This document shows positions 33,805 through 42,406 of a stretch of 64,000 bases of DNA, piece by piece. The notes under the pieces were generated by a model. It saw only the letters and a list, made by a program, of their open reading frames with translations. It was not told where the DNA came from and did not search any database. The translations under genes were made by a program, and so were the position numbers. Within the stretch, counting starts at the first letter, position 1; every line of letters starts with the position of its first letter. The stretch lies in NCBI GenBank assembly GCA_003158745.1, contig PMLC01000163.1, positions 106,382-170,381 on the forward strand. Reading direction: 5' to 3'. Source of the stretch: Acidobacteriota bacterium. GTDB taxonomy: Bacteria > Acidobacteriota > Thermoanaerobaculia > Thermoanaerobaculales > Thermoanaerobaculaceae.

Positions 33805-33826
33805 GATGGTGGCTGCGGCCACCATC
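33805..33826. repeat. Perfect 9-bp inverted repeat upstream of the decarboxylase
   Basis: GATGGTGGC (33805-33813), four bases, GCCACCATC (33818-33826). It ends 15 bases before the decarboxylase start codon, covering the leader or the promoter of that gene. It may be an operator or an mRNA hairpin that occludes the ribosome-binding region. An ATG inside it could serve as an in-frame earlier start, in which case the repeat would be coding. Confidence 0.45.
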
Positions 33827-33894
33827 GTGGGGCAAACTACCACCCCTTCTGCCCGACGGCGGGCATATGCAGGGCCAGCGGCAGTCCTCAGGGG

Positions 33895-33939
33895 TTGACG
33901 GCTATACCGATCCAGCATAGACTCCAGAACGTTTCGTTC
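33895..33939 (+). promoter_or_regulatory. Sigma-70-like promoter with TetR-type operator
   Basis: TTGACG (33895-33900), a 17-nt spacer and TAGACT (33918-33923). Immediately downstream is an inverted repeat, GAACG TTT CGTTC (33927-33939), over the expected transcription start. This is a usual site for autoregulation by the TetR family protein encoded 30 nt further on. Binding is inferred, not shown. Confidence 0.6.
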
Positions 33940-33968
33940 ATATGTTCAGTCTTGATGGGGGAATGCTG

Positions 33969-34547
33969 ATGCAACCACTGACACGGGAACGGATCCTCGA
34001 CGTCGCGCTCAATCTCATTATGACGGACGGCCTTCGCCGTGCCTCGCTCTCCGAAATCGCGCGGCGTCTCGGAGTCGTCAAGAGCGCCCTCTACCATCAC
34101 TTTCCGGACGGCAAGTCCGAGATCGTGGAGCAGGTCTTCGAGCGTGAGGAGCAGGGAATCCTCGCAGAGGCCCGGCGGGCGATCGCCGCGGCTTCCGGAA
34201 CACGGGCGCAGTTGGCCGCCCTCGCGCGGTCAACGGTGGTCCACATCGTCCGCCTCGCCCGGCTCTACCCCGTCCGCGAGGAGGCTGCCGATCAGATCGA
34301 GCTCTACCTCGAAGAACGCCGCCGGACATTCCTGGATCGTGAACGCGAGCAGATCGCGGAGGTTATCGGCCGTGGGATCGAGACCGGCGAGGTTCGGCCC
34401 GTCGACGTCGCTCTCGCTGCCACCGCCCTCCAGGGCGCGCTTCGCCAGATCGTCCGAACGTTCGCCCTTCGGCCAGGGCGGAGCTCAGCGCCTGTCCTCA
34501 CCCGCGTAGTCGACCTGACCTTCGACGGAATAGGAGGTCCCCGATGA
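33969..34547 (+). CDS. TetR/AcrR family transcriptional regulator
   Basis: 192 residues from the ATG at 33969 (GGGGG seven bases upstream); two earlier in-frame ATGs at 33942 and 33963 are less well placed. The N-terminal helix-turn-helix is RERILDVALNLIMTDGLRRA then LSEIARRLGVVKSALYHHFP, the TetR signature. The C-terminal ligand domain is helical and unassigned. The stop overlaps the TolC gene's ATG, so the regulator and the exporter are one transcript. It most likely represses this operon and senses the exported compound. Confidence 0.9.
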   Translation: MQPLTRERILDVALNLIMTDGLRRASLSEIARRLGVVKSALYHHFPDGKSEIVEQVFEREEQGILAEARRAIAAASGTRAQLAALARSTVVHIVRLARLYPVREEAADQIELYLEERRRTFLDREREQIAEVIGRGIETGEVRPVDVALAATALQGALRQIVRTFALRPGRSSAPVLTRVVDLTFDGIGGPR

Positions 34548-35917
34548 GAGCCCGGGCGCTCGCGGCAGCAGTGGCATTCCTCACACTCACGCCTGCCGCT
34601 GCTGAGGAGATCACGTTCGGTGAGGCGCTCGCCCGCGTCCACGGAGCCAATGAGTCCATGCAGGCAGCGAGCGAAGCCGTAAGCGCCCGCCGTGAAGAGC
34701 GGGCGGCCACCTTCGGCCTTTACTACCCGCAGTTCGATGCCAGTGCCCGATACACCAAGATGAACGCGCCGCTCGTCATGGACCTCAGTCCGATCCGAGA
34801 CGTCATCCTCCAGCTGAACCCCAACGTACCCCCGGCCCTCGTGCCCCCGTTCGTCGAGACCATCCAGAAAGAGAAGTTCTGGCTGGCCGACGTAACTCTC
34901 ACGTGGCCTGTCTTCACAGGCGGCAAGATCGACGCTGCCAACCGTGCCGCCGAAGCCAGGGTCAAGGACGCCGTCCAGGAAGGAAAGGCGACCGAAGAAG
35001 AGCTCACGGTCGAACTAGCCAGTAGGTACTTCGGCCTCCGCCTTGCTCTTAGGGTGCGGGACGTCCGGAAGCAGGTCCTGGATGCGCTTGACACGCACCT
35101 CTACCAAGCGCGGCGTCTCGAAGACGAGGGTGTCATCGCCAGGGCCGAACGGTTGCACGCCGAGGTCGCGCGAGCCGAGGGGCAACGCGAGCTCAAACGC
35201 TCCGAGCACGACGTGGCGCTGGCCCGCACCGCACTCGCCAACACCCTGGCCACGTCCGACGAGACTCTCGACCCGGCGTCTCCCCTCTTCCTCCTGAAGG
35301 GCGTCGAGCCTCTCGACAACTTCGTCTGCCGGGCACAGGCAGGGAACCCCCTCCTGGGGCGCGTTGCGGCCCAGCAGGAGCTGGCGTCCGATTCCCTGCG
35401 ATCGGAGCATGCTCGGTTCTTCCCCGATGTGTACCTCTTCGGTCGCCAGGAGCTGCACAAGGCCGATCTGACCATCCTCGACCCCGAATGGGCCATCGGC
35501 GTCGGCGCCAAGATCACACTCTTCGACGGCTTCGAGCGTGCGCACCGCGTAGCGGCTGCCAAGGACAGACAGAAGCAGCTAGGGTACGTTGAGCAGAAAG
35601 CAAGGCGCGACGTCGGCACGCTCGTAGAAGAGAGATTCAGAGAGCTCCAAAAAGCCAAGGACCAGTTCGATTCCCTCGAAGCCACGGTTGCGCTCGCGGA
35701 TGAGAGCTTGCGGGTGCGGACCAGGGCGTTCGAGGAGGGGCTCGCCACCTCACTCGAGGTGGTCGATGCGCGGCTTGCCCTTTCCAAGGTCGAGCTGGAA
35801 CGTCTCGCCGCAGCGTACGAATTCGATGTCGACCTCGCCGAGCTGTTGTCGGCGTGTGGTGAGACCTTGCGGTTTGAGGAGTACAGGACCCGTGCGGACG
35901 TGGAGGTGGAACGATGA
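34544..35917 (+). CDS. TolC-family outer-membrane efflux protein
   Basis: 457 residues with a signal peptide (ALAAAVAFLTLTPAAA). Two OEP repeats of long helices are visible: ITFGEALARVHGANESMQAA at the front, then SEAVSARREERAATFGLYYP and a second half with DRQKQLGYVEQKARRDVGTL and SLRVRTRAFEEGLATSLEVV, the conserved hairpin before the last strand (DARLALSKVELERLAAAYEF). It forms the outer-membrane channel of a type I or MacAB-like export system with the HlyD-type protein that overlaps its end (ATGA). Confidence 0.9.
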   Translation: MRARALAAAVAFLTLTPAAAEEITFGEALARVHGANESMQAASEAVSARREERAATFGLYYPQFDASARYTKMNAPLVMDLSPIRDVILQLNPNVPPALVPPFVETIQKEKFWLADVTLTWPVFTGGKIDAANRAAEARVKDAVQEGKATEEELTVELASRYFGLRLALRVRDVRKQVLDALDTHLYQARRLEDEGVIARAERLHAEVARAEGQRELKRSEHDVALARTALANTLATSDETLDPASPLFLLKGVEPLDNFVCRAQAGNPLLGRVAAQQELASDSLRSEHARFFPDVYLFGRQELHKADLTILDPEWAIGVGAKITLFDGFERAHRVAAAKDRQKQLGYVEQKARRDVGTLVEERFRELQKAKDQFDSLEATVALADESLRVRTRAFEEGLATSLEVVDARLALSKVELERLAAAYEFDVDLAELLSACGETLRFEEYRTRADVEVER

Positions 35918-36906
35918 ACCGGCTGCCGAAGTACCTTCTTGTGACCGTCGCCGTTGCTACGGGAGTGGCCGTCTGCGCAATAGCGGCCTTCCTCGCAAGC
36001 CGGCCCGCCCCAGAAACGATGCAGGGACAGGTCGAGGCCACCGAAGTCAATGTGGCGTCGAAGATCGCTGGCAGGTTGGCCACGCTCGCGGTCCGGGACG
36101 GACAGAGGGTGGACCGCGGTGCAGAGCTCGCCACGCTTGACAGCCCGGAGATCAGAGCGCGGCTCGACCAGGCCCAGGCCGCCAAGGGTGCCGCCGCCGC
36201 ACAACGGGACAAGGCATACCACGGCGCACGAGAGGAAGAGATTCGAGCCGCCAAGAATGTCTGGCTTCGAACTCAGCATGCCACCGAGTTCGCGGAGAAG
36301 ACGTTCCGTCGCGTCGACCGGTTGAACACGGACGGTGTCCTCCCAACGCAGCGCCGCGATGAGGCCGAGGCCGGGTGGAAGACCGCCAAGGACGCCGAGG
36401 AAGCCGCCAAGGCCTCGTACGACATGGCCCTGAAGGGCGCCAGGCCGGAGGACAAGGATGCCGCTGCCGCGATGGTCGACAGGGCATCCGGTGCAATCTC
36501 GGAGGTCGAGGCCTTCCTCGCCGAAACCAGACTTGTTGCTCCGATTGCCGGGGAGGTCTATCGCCACAACGTCGAACCGGGTGAGGTCGTGGCGGCCGGG
36601 TACTCGGTCGTGACGATCGTCGACCTCTCCGACCTGTGGGTGACCTTCAACGTGCGCGAAGACCGGCTCGCGAAGCTCCCCATGGGAAGGCGGATCACCG
36701 CCCGCGTGCCGGCGCTTGGCGGCAGGGATGTCCAGCTCGATATCTACTACATCGCCCCGCAGGGCGACTTCGCCACGTGGCGGGCTACCAACGCGCAGGG
36801 CGGGTTCGACCTGAAGACCTTCGAGGTCCGCGCGCGGCCAGTCGGTTCTCTGGACGGGCTCCGCCCCGGGATGAGCGCAGTCGTGACGGTCGAAGGCACC
36901 AGGTAA
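35914..36906 (+). CDS. HlyD/EmrA-type periplasmic adaptor
   Basis: 330 residues with an N-terminal membrane anchor (LLVTVAVATGVAVCAIAAFL). Lipoyl half-motifs flank a helical hairpin: VNVASKIAGRLATLAVRDGQ, DRGAELATLDSPEIRARLDQ, then after the hairpin TRLVAPIAGEVYRHNVEPGE. VVTIVDLSDLWVTFNVREDR begins the beta-barrel domain. This is the YhiI-like group found with ABC-2 permeases of the YhhJ type. It links the inner-membrane permeases with the TolC-like channel. Confidence 0.9.
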   Translation: MNRLPKYLLVTVAVATGVAVCAIAAFLASRPAPETMQGQVEATEVNVASKIAGRLATLAVRDGQRVDRGAELATLDSPEIRARLDQAQAAKGAAAAQRDKAYHGAREEEIRAAKNVWLRTQHATEFAEKTFRRVDRLNTDGVLPTQRRDEAEAGWKTAKDAEEAAKASYDMALKGARPEDKDAAAAMVDRASGAISEVEAFLAETRLVAPIAGEVYRHNVEPGEVVAAGYSVVTIVDLSDLWVTFNVREDRLAKLPMGRRITARVPALGGRDVQLDIYYIAPQGDFATWRATNAQGGFDLKTFEVRARPVGSLDGLRPGMSAVVTVEGTR

Positions 36907-36914
36907 CCCAGACC

Positions 36915-38114
36915 ATGAACGCGACGGTCTATCCCCCGGCAACGCGGACAGGTGTGCTCCCGGTGGCGCGCCGCGAGATCCGGCGCGTCCTTTCTCGTCC
37001 TATTTACCCAATGCTGATGCTGGCGCTGCCGGTGTTCTCGTTCGCACTCCTCTGGGCGATCTTCCACCAGCAGGTACCGTCCGAGCTGCCCGTGGCCGTC
37101 TTGGACGCCGACCACTCGGCGCTGTCACGTCGCCTCGTGCGGATGATTGACGCGACCCGGACGATGCGCGTGGCGTACGAGATCTCGAACCTGGACCAAG
37201 GCGAGGACCTCATCCGCCAGGGAAAGGCCTACGCGTTGCTCGTCGTGCCCGTGAACCTCGACCGCGACGTCCGTCGCGGGACCGGGCCGAAGGTGGTGTG
37301 TCACTTTAACGCCCAGTTCCTCCTACCTGCCAGCATCATCAGGCGGGACGTCCGGGCCGTGGTGGGCACGCTGTCCGCCGGGATCGAGGTGCGCATGCGC
37401 GAGTCCCGTGGAGAATCGCCGTCGGCCGCCCTCGATCACGTCGAGCCGATCAGGGTCGAGCGCCACACCCTCTTCAACCCTGAACTTTCCTATGTCACGT
37501 TCCTGCTCACGGCGCTTCTTCCTACCATGCTGCAGATCTTCGTCCTGATGACTGCCGTGCTGGCCTTCGGCTCGGAGCTCCGAGACGGGACCGCACGCGA
37601 GTGGATCGACCTCTCCGGCGGCGGGATCGTCCGTGCCGCGGTTGGCAAGCTGCTACCTCATAGCATCCACTTCTCACTCCTCGGACTCGGGATGCTGGCG
37701 TGCCTCTTCGTCGTTGTGCGGATCCCGCCAAAGGGGAGTGTCCCTCTCGTTGTCCTGGCCACGGTTCTGTTCGTCATGGCCGTACAGGCTGTGGGGGTGC
37801 TCCTGGTCACGATCTTCATGAACTTGCGGATGGCCTCGAGCGCCGCCGCGTTCTTCTCCGGCCCCGCGTTTGCCTTCTGTGGAATCACTTTCCCAACGAT
37901 CGCCATGCCGCTGCTGGGCCGGGCATGGGGAGCGCTGATTCCTCTGACGCACTACCTGCGCCTGCTCCAGGAGCAGGCGATCCGCGGCGCAACGGCGGCC
38001 TCATCCCTCGACGAGATCTGCATCCTCGCGGCATTCGCGGTCGTGCTGCCCGCGCTCTCGCTGTGGAGGCTCGGTGTACTCGCCCGTGACGAGCGGTTCT
38101 GGAGGCGTGCGTGA
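36915..38114 (+). CDS. ABC-2 type permease, first of two paralogues
   Basis: 399 residues from the ATG at 36915, nine bases after the adaptor gene. One N-terminal helix (MLMLALPVFSFALLWAIFH), a periplasmic domain of about 140 residues (VAVLDADHSALSRRLVRMID ... VVCHFNAQFLLPASIIRRDV), then five helices in the C-terminal half (e.g. VVLATVLFVMAVQAVGVLLV). This is the ABC2_membrane_3/YhhJ layout. Residues SRRLVRMIDA and GTLSAGIEVRMRESRG recur in the next gene, showing duplication. No ATP-binding domain is present. Confidence 0.88.
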   Translation: MNATVYPPATRTGVLPVARREIRRVLSRPIYPMLMLALPVFSFALLWAIFHQQVPSELPVAVLDADHSALSRRLVRMIDATRTMRVAYEISNLDQGEDLIRQGKAYALLVVPVNLDRDVRRGTGPKVVCHFNAQFLLPASIIRRDVRAVVGTLSAGIEVRMRESRGESPSAALDHVEPIRVERHTLFNPELSYVTFLLTALLPTMLQIFVLMTAVLAFGSELRDGTAREWIDLSGGGIVRAAVGKLLPHSIHFSLLGLGMLACLFVVVRIPPKGSVPLVVLATVLFVMAVQAVGVLLVTIFMNLRMASSAAAFFSGPAFAFCGITFPTIAMPLLGRAWGALIPLTHYLRLLQEQAIRGATAASSLDEICILAAFAVVLPALSLWRLGVLARDERFWRRA

Positions 38115-39265
38115 GAGGTGTGCTCGTCGCGCTGAGAGACCAGGCGGTGCGTGTCTTTCGCGACCCTGGAGCGCTCCTGATCCTCGTGGGTGCCGTGACC
38201 ATCTATGCCTTCTTCTACCCAATCCCATACCTCCCAGAGGTCCTGAAGAGGGTCCCCGTCGTGGTCGTCGACCTTGACCGTTCCGCGCTGTCGCGACGCC
38301 TCATCCGGATGGTGGACGCCCACGATCTGGTCTCGGTGGCCCGCCAGGTCCCCGAGCTCGCGGTCGCGGAGCGTCTCGTCCGCGAGGGGGACGCGGGGGG
38401 CATTCTCGTGATACCCGAGGGCCTTGAGCGCGACGTTCGACGAGGGGCCCGGGGCACGGTCGGCGCCTACCTCGACGCGTCGTACTTTCTGGTGTACAGG
38501 CAGGTGCTCACCGGCCTGTCGGAGGCAACCGGAACGCTCTCGGCAGGGATCGAGATCGCCCGCCTGCGCTCGCAGGGAATGTCGGACGCCCAGGCGCGCG
38601 CAGCGCGCGACCCTCTCCCTCTCGTGACGCGGCCGCTCTTCAACGCGACCGAGGGCTACGCGACCTACGTGGTCCCTCCAGTCCTCGTCCTGATCCTGCA
38701 GCAGACGCTGCTGATCGGCATCGGCCTTCTGGGCGGCACCGAACGGGAAATCGGCCAGGCAGCCCCGGCAACGCCGGCTGGACCACTCGCGACCGTGCTT
38801 GGGCGTGCAGTCTTCTTCGTCGGTCTGTACGCGGTCCACGCCGTCTTCTACTTTGGGGTCGTCTTTCGGATCTACGGCTTCGGCCAGGCTTTGAGCGGCT
38901 GGACGCTCGCGCTATTCACCGCGCCGTTCCTCTTGTCCGTCACACTGCTCGGCCTCGCCGTCGGCGAGTTGTTTCCCCGCCGGGAGACCGCCATACAGAC
39001 GCTGCTTTTCACGTCGCTGCCCGCGGTCTTCCTCGCCAGCTTCTCATGGCCCCCGGAGGCGATCCCATCCTGGTTGCGCGTAGCCGCCCAGGTTCTCCCC
39101 TCCACAAGTGGAATGCCCGGCATACTCCGGATCACCCAGATGGGAGCGTCGCTCGCCCAGGTGTGGACCGAGTGGATGACCCTTTGGGGGCTTTCCGCGG
39201 CGTACCTACTGCTGGCGTGGGCGGTGTTCCGCTGGCGCTCGCGACCGGGAGTAGCGGCGTCCTGA
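38111..39265 (+). CDS. ABC-2 type permease, second of two paralogues
   Basis: 384 residues from the GTG at 38111, overlapping the previous stop (GTGA). Same layout as its upstream paralogue: VVVDLDRSALSRRLIRMVDA, TGTLSAGIEIARLRSQGMSD, PLFNATEGYATYVVPPVLVL and a C-terminal helix bundle (SVTLLGLAVGELFPRRETAI). The pair probably forms a heterodimeric membrane unit. Its stop TGA abuts the stop of nadA on the other strand to form TGATCA. The ATPase needed for transport must come from elsewhere in the genome. Confidence 0.88.
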   Translation: MRGVLVALRDQAVRVFRDPGALLILVGAVTIYAFFYPIPYLPEVLKRVPVVVVDLDRSALSRRLIRMVDAHDLVSVARQVPELAVAERLVREGDAGGILVIPEGLERDVRRGARGTVGAYLDASYFLVYRQVLTGLSEATGTLSAGIEIARLRSQGMSDAQARAARDPLPLVTRPLFNATEGYATYVVPPVLVLILQQTLLIGIGLLGGTEREIGQAAPATPAGPLATVLGRAVFFVGLYAVHAVFYFGVVFRIYGFGQALSGWTLALFTAPFLLSVTLLGLAVGELFPRRETAIQTLLFTSLPAVFLASFSWPPEAIPSWLRVAAQVLPSTSGMPGILRITQMGASLAQVWTEWMTLWGLSAAYLLLAWAVFRWRSRPGVAAS

Positions 39266-40264
39266 TCAGTCTCCGGCGGACACTGGCGCCCCCGCCATCT
39301 CCAGCATCCGCTGCAGCGGCCGGAGTGCCGCGAGCCGAAGCTCCTCGGAAAGCTCGAGCCTTGGCGCTTCGTCCCGCAGGCAGGCGTAAAGGTTGGCCAA
39401 CGTGTTGCGCCGCATGTACGGGCAGACGTTGCAGGAGCACTCGCCGCTCGCTCCCGGGACCCCGATGAAGCGTTTCCCGGGCGCCAACTTCTCCATCTGG
39501 TGGATGATCCCCGGCTCCGTGGCGATGAGGAACTCGCCTGCCTTGCTCTCCTGCACGAAACGGAGGATGGAAGACGTCGAACCCACATGATCGGCTTCCG
39601 CGAGGATCGCCTCCGGGCACTCGGGGTGCGCCGCAACGAGCGCGTCGGGATGATCGAGCTTCAACTCGACCAGGGCCTTGTGCGAGAACTGCTCGTGCAC
39701 GATGCAGGTACCCGGCCACAGCACCATCGGCCGCCCGGTGGTGCGCACGAGGTACGCTCCCAGATGCCGGTCGGGCGCGAAGAGGATCGTCTTGTCGGCC
39801 GGTATTTGGCGCAGAATGCGTTCGGCCGAAGACGAGGTGACGATCACGTCGGACAGTGCCTTCACGGCCGCGGAGCAGTTGATGTACGTCACCGCCACCG
39901 CGTCCGGATAGCTGGCCCGCCACCGCGTAAAGGCATCGGGTGGGCACGATTCCTCGAGCGAGCACCCTGCCTCGAGGTCCGGGATCAGAACCTCGGCCGC
40001 CGGGTTCAGGATCTTGGCGACCTCGGCCATGAAGCGGACACCGCAGAATGCGATCACCTTGGCGTCGGCCCGCTGCGCGGCCCTGGCGAGTTCCAGGGAG
40101 TCGCCGACGAAGTCTGCAATGTCCTGGATTTCTGCGTCCTGGTAGTAGTGCGCGAGGATGATGGCTTTCCGCTCCCTCTTCAGGCGTAGGATCACCTCGA
40201 CCAGCAACTCACGGTCCAGCGGTCCGGCGGGCGGGGTGAGCAGAGAGACACCCATTGCGTTCAT
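39266..40264 (-). CDS. nadA: Quinolinate synthase NadA
   Basis: 332 residues from the ATG at 40264. TATAAT lies eight bases upstream, so the mRNA is probably leaderless. Condenses iminoaspartate with dihydroxyacetone phosphate in NAD synthesis. Motifs: AIILAHYYQDAEIQDIADFV, the three [4Fe-4S] cysteines in VIAFCGVRFMAEVAKIL, MVLWPGTCIVHEQF and GECSCNVCPYMRRNTLANLY, and SDVIVTSSSAERIL. No nadB or nadC is nearby. It is the last gene of the long minus-strand run. Confidence 0.95.
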   Translation of the reverse strand: MNAMGVSLLTPPAGPLDRELLVEVILRLKRERKAIILAHYYQDAEIQDIADFVGDSLELARAAQRADAKVIAFCGVRFMAEVAKILNPAAEVLIPDLEAGCSLEESCPPDAFTRWRASYPDAVAVTYINCSAAVKALSDVIVTSSSAERILRQIPADKTILFAPDRHLGAYLVRTTGRPMVLWPGTCIVHEQFSHKALVELKLDHPDALVAAHPECPEAILAEADHVGSTSSILRFVQESKAGEFLIATEPGIIHQMEKLAPGKRFIGVPGASGECSCNVCPYMRRNTLANLYACLRDEAPRLELSEELRLAALRPLQRMLEMAGAPVSAGD

Positions 40265-40278
40265 CGACAACGATTATA
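40265..40278 (-). promoter_or_regulatory. -10 box of a leaderless nadA promoter
   Basis: On the minus strand the sequence reads CCTATAATCGTTGTCG then ATG. The perfect TATAAT (40278-40273) is eight bases from the start codon and no Shine-Dalgarno site is present. A clear -35 hexamer was not found. The box overlaps the end of the upstream M24 peptidase gene, whose stop is at 40274. Confidence 0.6.
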
Positions 40279-41614
40279 GGCCTCGGCGTGTTCCCGAGCC
40301 GCCCTTGATCTGGCTTTTCCCGAGCATTGCCTCGATTGCTTCGGCATTCCTCGGCAGCGACGCGGAGAGGTTCATGGCACCGGTACGCGTGATCAGGTAA
40401 TCGTCTTCAATGCGGATGCCGTTCCCCTCGCCCGGCAGGTACACGCCCGGCTCGACGGTGACAATCATCCCGGGCGCGAGTTTCGGCCCCTCCCCCCCGG
40501 CGTCGTGGGCCTCCAGACCAAGGAAGTGCCCGAGGCCGTGGATGAAGAAGTTCCCGAGGGACGTGCCGCCGTCGCCCCGAACGCCGCTCTTCTCGAGCGA
40601 GGCGAACGCGGCTTTCCGCGCGGCCGCTATCGTCGACCCGGGTTTCAGCGTCTTGACTGCAGCATCGTAGGCCGCAAGCACCGCGTCGTAGAGCCTGCGC
40701 TGCCGCCGCGTGAACTTGCCGCTGACCGGGAAGGTCCGAGTCAGGTCGCCGCAGTAGTAGCCGTGGCGCGCGCCGATGTCCACGACGACGAGTTCACCGC
40801 GAGCCAGCACACCGAGGTTCGCGTCGTAGTGCAGGATGCACCCGGCCTGCCCGGAGCCTACGATCGGCGGGAAGGCCCATCCCTCAGCGCCGGCCTTTCG
40901 CAGCGCCGCGTACGCTACGCCCTCGACCTCGCCTTCCCGGGCGCCTGCTCGGACCGCAGATGCCGCGGCGTTCATGGCCATGATCGTGGCCGCGACGGCC
41001 TTCTTCATCAGGACGACTTCGCCTTGGGACTTCCGCAGGCGAAGCTCGGTCAGCAGGGGTCCCAGATCATGCACGGGAAAGCTCGGGAGGCGATCCCGAA
41101 GCCCCTGGACCAGCGACTGCTCCCGCGTCGGCTCACCCGACGCCGATCCCGGGAGAAGCACCCAAAGGCCACCGCCGGCCTGCAGCAGCTCGCCGATCCG
41201 GTCCAGGAACCCGGGCACCGCGCGGCGCCTCGCGTCCACGACGACCTCACTCGGGTCACGGCCGACGACCCGCTCGAAGCCGAGCTCTCGGGCGGAATTC
41301 TCGTCTGGTCCGAACTTCGGGCCGGTCCAGGCCTCGAGCGCCGGACGCCGGGCCGGCAGCAGCAGCGTTTCGTGCTCCCGCTCGAGCATCAAGGCCGAAC
41401 CCGGGAGCTCTACGCCGGTGAGGTAGAAGAACCCCGGTTCCTGCCGGAAAGTGCCGACGTCCCCGTAGCCCCGGGCGTCGGTGGCCCCCAGCAACAACGC
41501 CGCATCGCCAGCACCGAGCCGCTCGCGGATTTTTGATCTGCGCCGACGGTAGACCTCCGGCGATTCCAGCTCCGCGGCGTACTGCCCGCCTCGAAAAGCA
41601 CGTGAATCGATCAT
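40274..41614 (-). CDS. Xaa-Pro aminopeptidase (M24B)
   Basis: 446 residues from the ATG at 41614 with GGAGG nearby; an earlier in-frame start at 41668 is weaker. The N-terminal creatinase-like domain (YRRRRSKIRERLGAGDAALL, EPGFFYLTGVELPGSALML) is followed by the pita-bread catalytic domain with the dinuclear metal ligands: Asp in VVVDIGARHGYYCGDLTRTF, His in FFIHGLGHFLGLEAHD, Glu in VTVEPGVYLPGEGNGIRIED. It removes the residue before proline from peptides. Two bases separate its stop region from the nadA promoter box. Confidence 0.92.
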   Translation of the reverse strand: MIDSRAFRGGQYAAELESPEVYRRRRSKIRERLGAGDAALLLGATDARGYGDVGTFRQEPGFFYLTGVELPGSALMLEREHETLLLPARRPALEAWTGPKFGPDENSARELGFERVVGRDPSEVVVDARRRAVPGFLDRIGELLQAGGGLWVLLPGSASGEPTREQSLVQGLRDRLPSFPVHDLGPLLTELRLRKSQGEVVLMKKAVAATIMAMNAAASAVRAGAREGEVEGVAYAALRKAGAEGWAFPPIVGSGQAGCILHYDANLGVLARGELVVVDIGARHGYYCGDLTRTFPVSGKFTRRQRRLYDAVLAAYDAAVKTLKPGSTIAAARKAAFASLEKSGVRGDGGTSLGNFFIHGLGHFLGLEAHDAGGEGPKLAPGMIVTVEPGVYLPGEGNGIRIEDDYLITRTGAMNLSASLPRNAEAIEAMLGKSQIKGGSGTRRGL

Positions 41615-41686
41615 TCGCGTCCTCCAGGATTCTCGCCGTCTCGCGCCTCGGTGGCCGCCGAAGCCCACCGGTGCGGGATACCTCTC

Positions 41687-42406
41687 CTACCGCTGCTGAT
41701 CATCGTGGATCGCCTCGATCTGAACCGCGGCACGACGGATGTAGTCGGCACCAGAGACGACCGTGAACGTCAGCGCAACATAGAAACAGCCCATCAATGC
41801 AAGCTCGGGGATTCGCGTCACGTTGGCCAGGAGCACCAGAGCGATGGTCAAGATGTGAAAGAAGGTCGTCCACTTGCCCCAGAGGGACGGCGGGAATTCC
41901 CGCACGCCGGCGCCCAGGTAGAGCAGCAACGCCACGAGGACAATCAGGAAGTCCCGCGAGAGCGCCATCACGGTCAGCCAGAGCGGGATCGTCACCGTAC
42001 CGGGCGTCGGAAGGGTGAGCGCCACGTATGCCGTCACCAGCAGGGTCTTGTCCGCGATCGGGTCGAGGTAGCTGCCCAACAACGAGCGCATCCCGAGCAT
42101 CCGGGCTACAAGGCCGTCGAGCGCGTCGGACGCCCCGGCGGCGACGAAGAGCAGGAGGGCGAGCTTGTGGTCCCCTCCCACGGTGGCGAGCACGAAGAAC
42201 GGGATGAGGGCGAGGCGGACCAGGGTGATCCCATTGGGGATCGTGAACGGGCGCAGCGCGGCCCGGACCTCCTGAGCGGCGCGCTGCGCAACCGCTCCGG
42301 GCCGGATCGCCGTGCGCTCCCCGCTCTTCGCGTCGGCGGACGCGGCTGGGCGCCGTTCGTCTGCCGGCCCGTTGCCGAATCCCGCACCGCCTTCCGGCAC
42401 GATCAT
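41687..42406 (-). CDS. CDP-alcohol phosphatidyltransferase, PgsA-like
   Basis: 239 residues. A 50-residue polar front leads to FTIPNGITLVRLALIPFFVL. The CDP-alcohol signature D-x2-DG-x2-AR-x8-G-x3-D-x3-D is complete in SDALDGLVARMLGMRSLLG and YLDPIADK. About six helices follow. Phosphatidylglycerophosphate synthase is the likeliest member (glycerol phosphate plus CDP-diacylglycerol), but cardiolipin or other alcohol transferases share the motif. ATGA overlap with the Crp-like gene upstream. Confidence 0.85.
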   Translation of the reverse strand: MIVPEGGAGFGNGPADERRPAASADAKSGERTAIRPGAVAQRAAQEVRAALRPFTIPNGITLVRLALIPFFVLATVGGDHKLALLLFVAAGASDALDGLVARMLGMRSLLGSYLDPIADKTLLVTAYVALTLPTPGTVTIPLWLTVMALSRDFLIVLVALLLYLGAGVREFPPSLWGKWTTFFHILTIALVLLANVTRIPELALMGCFYVALTFTVVSGADYIRRAAVQIEAIHDDQQR

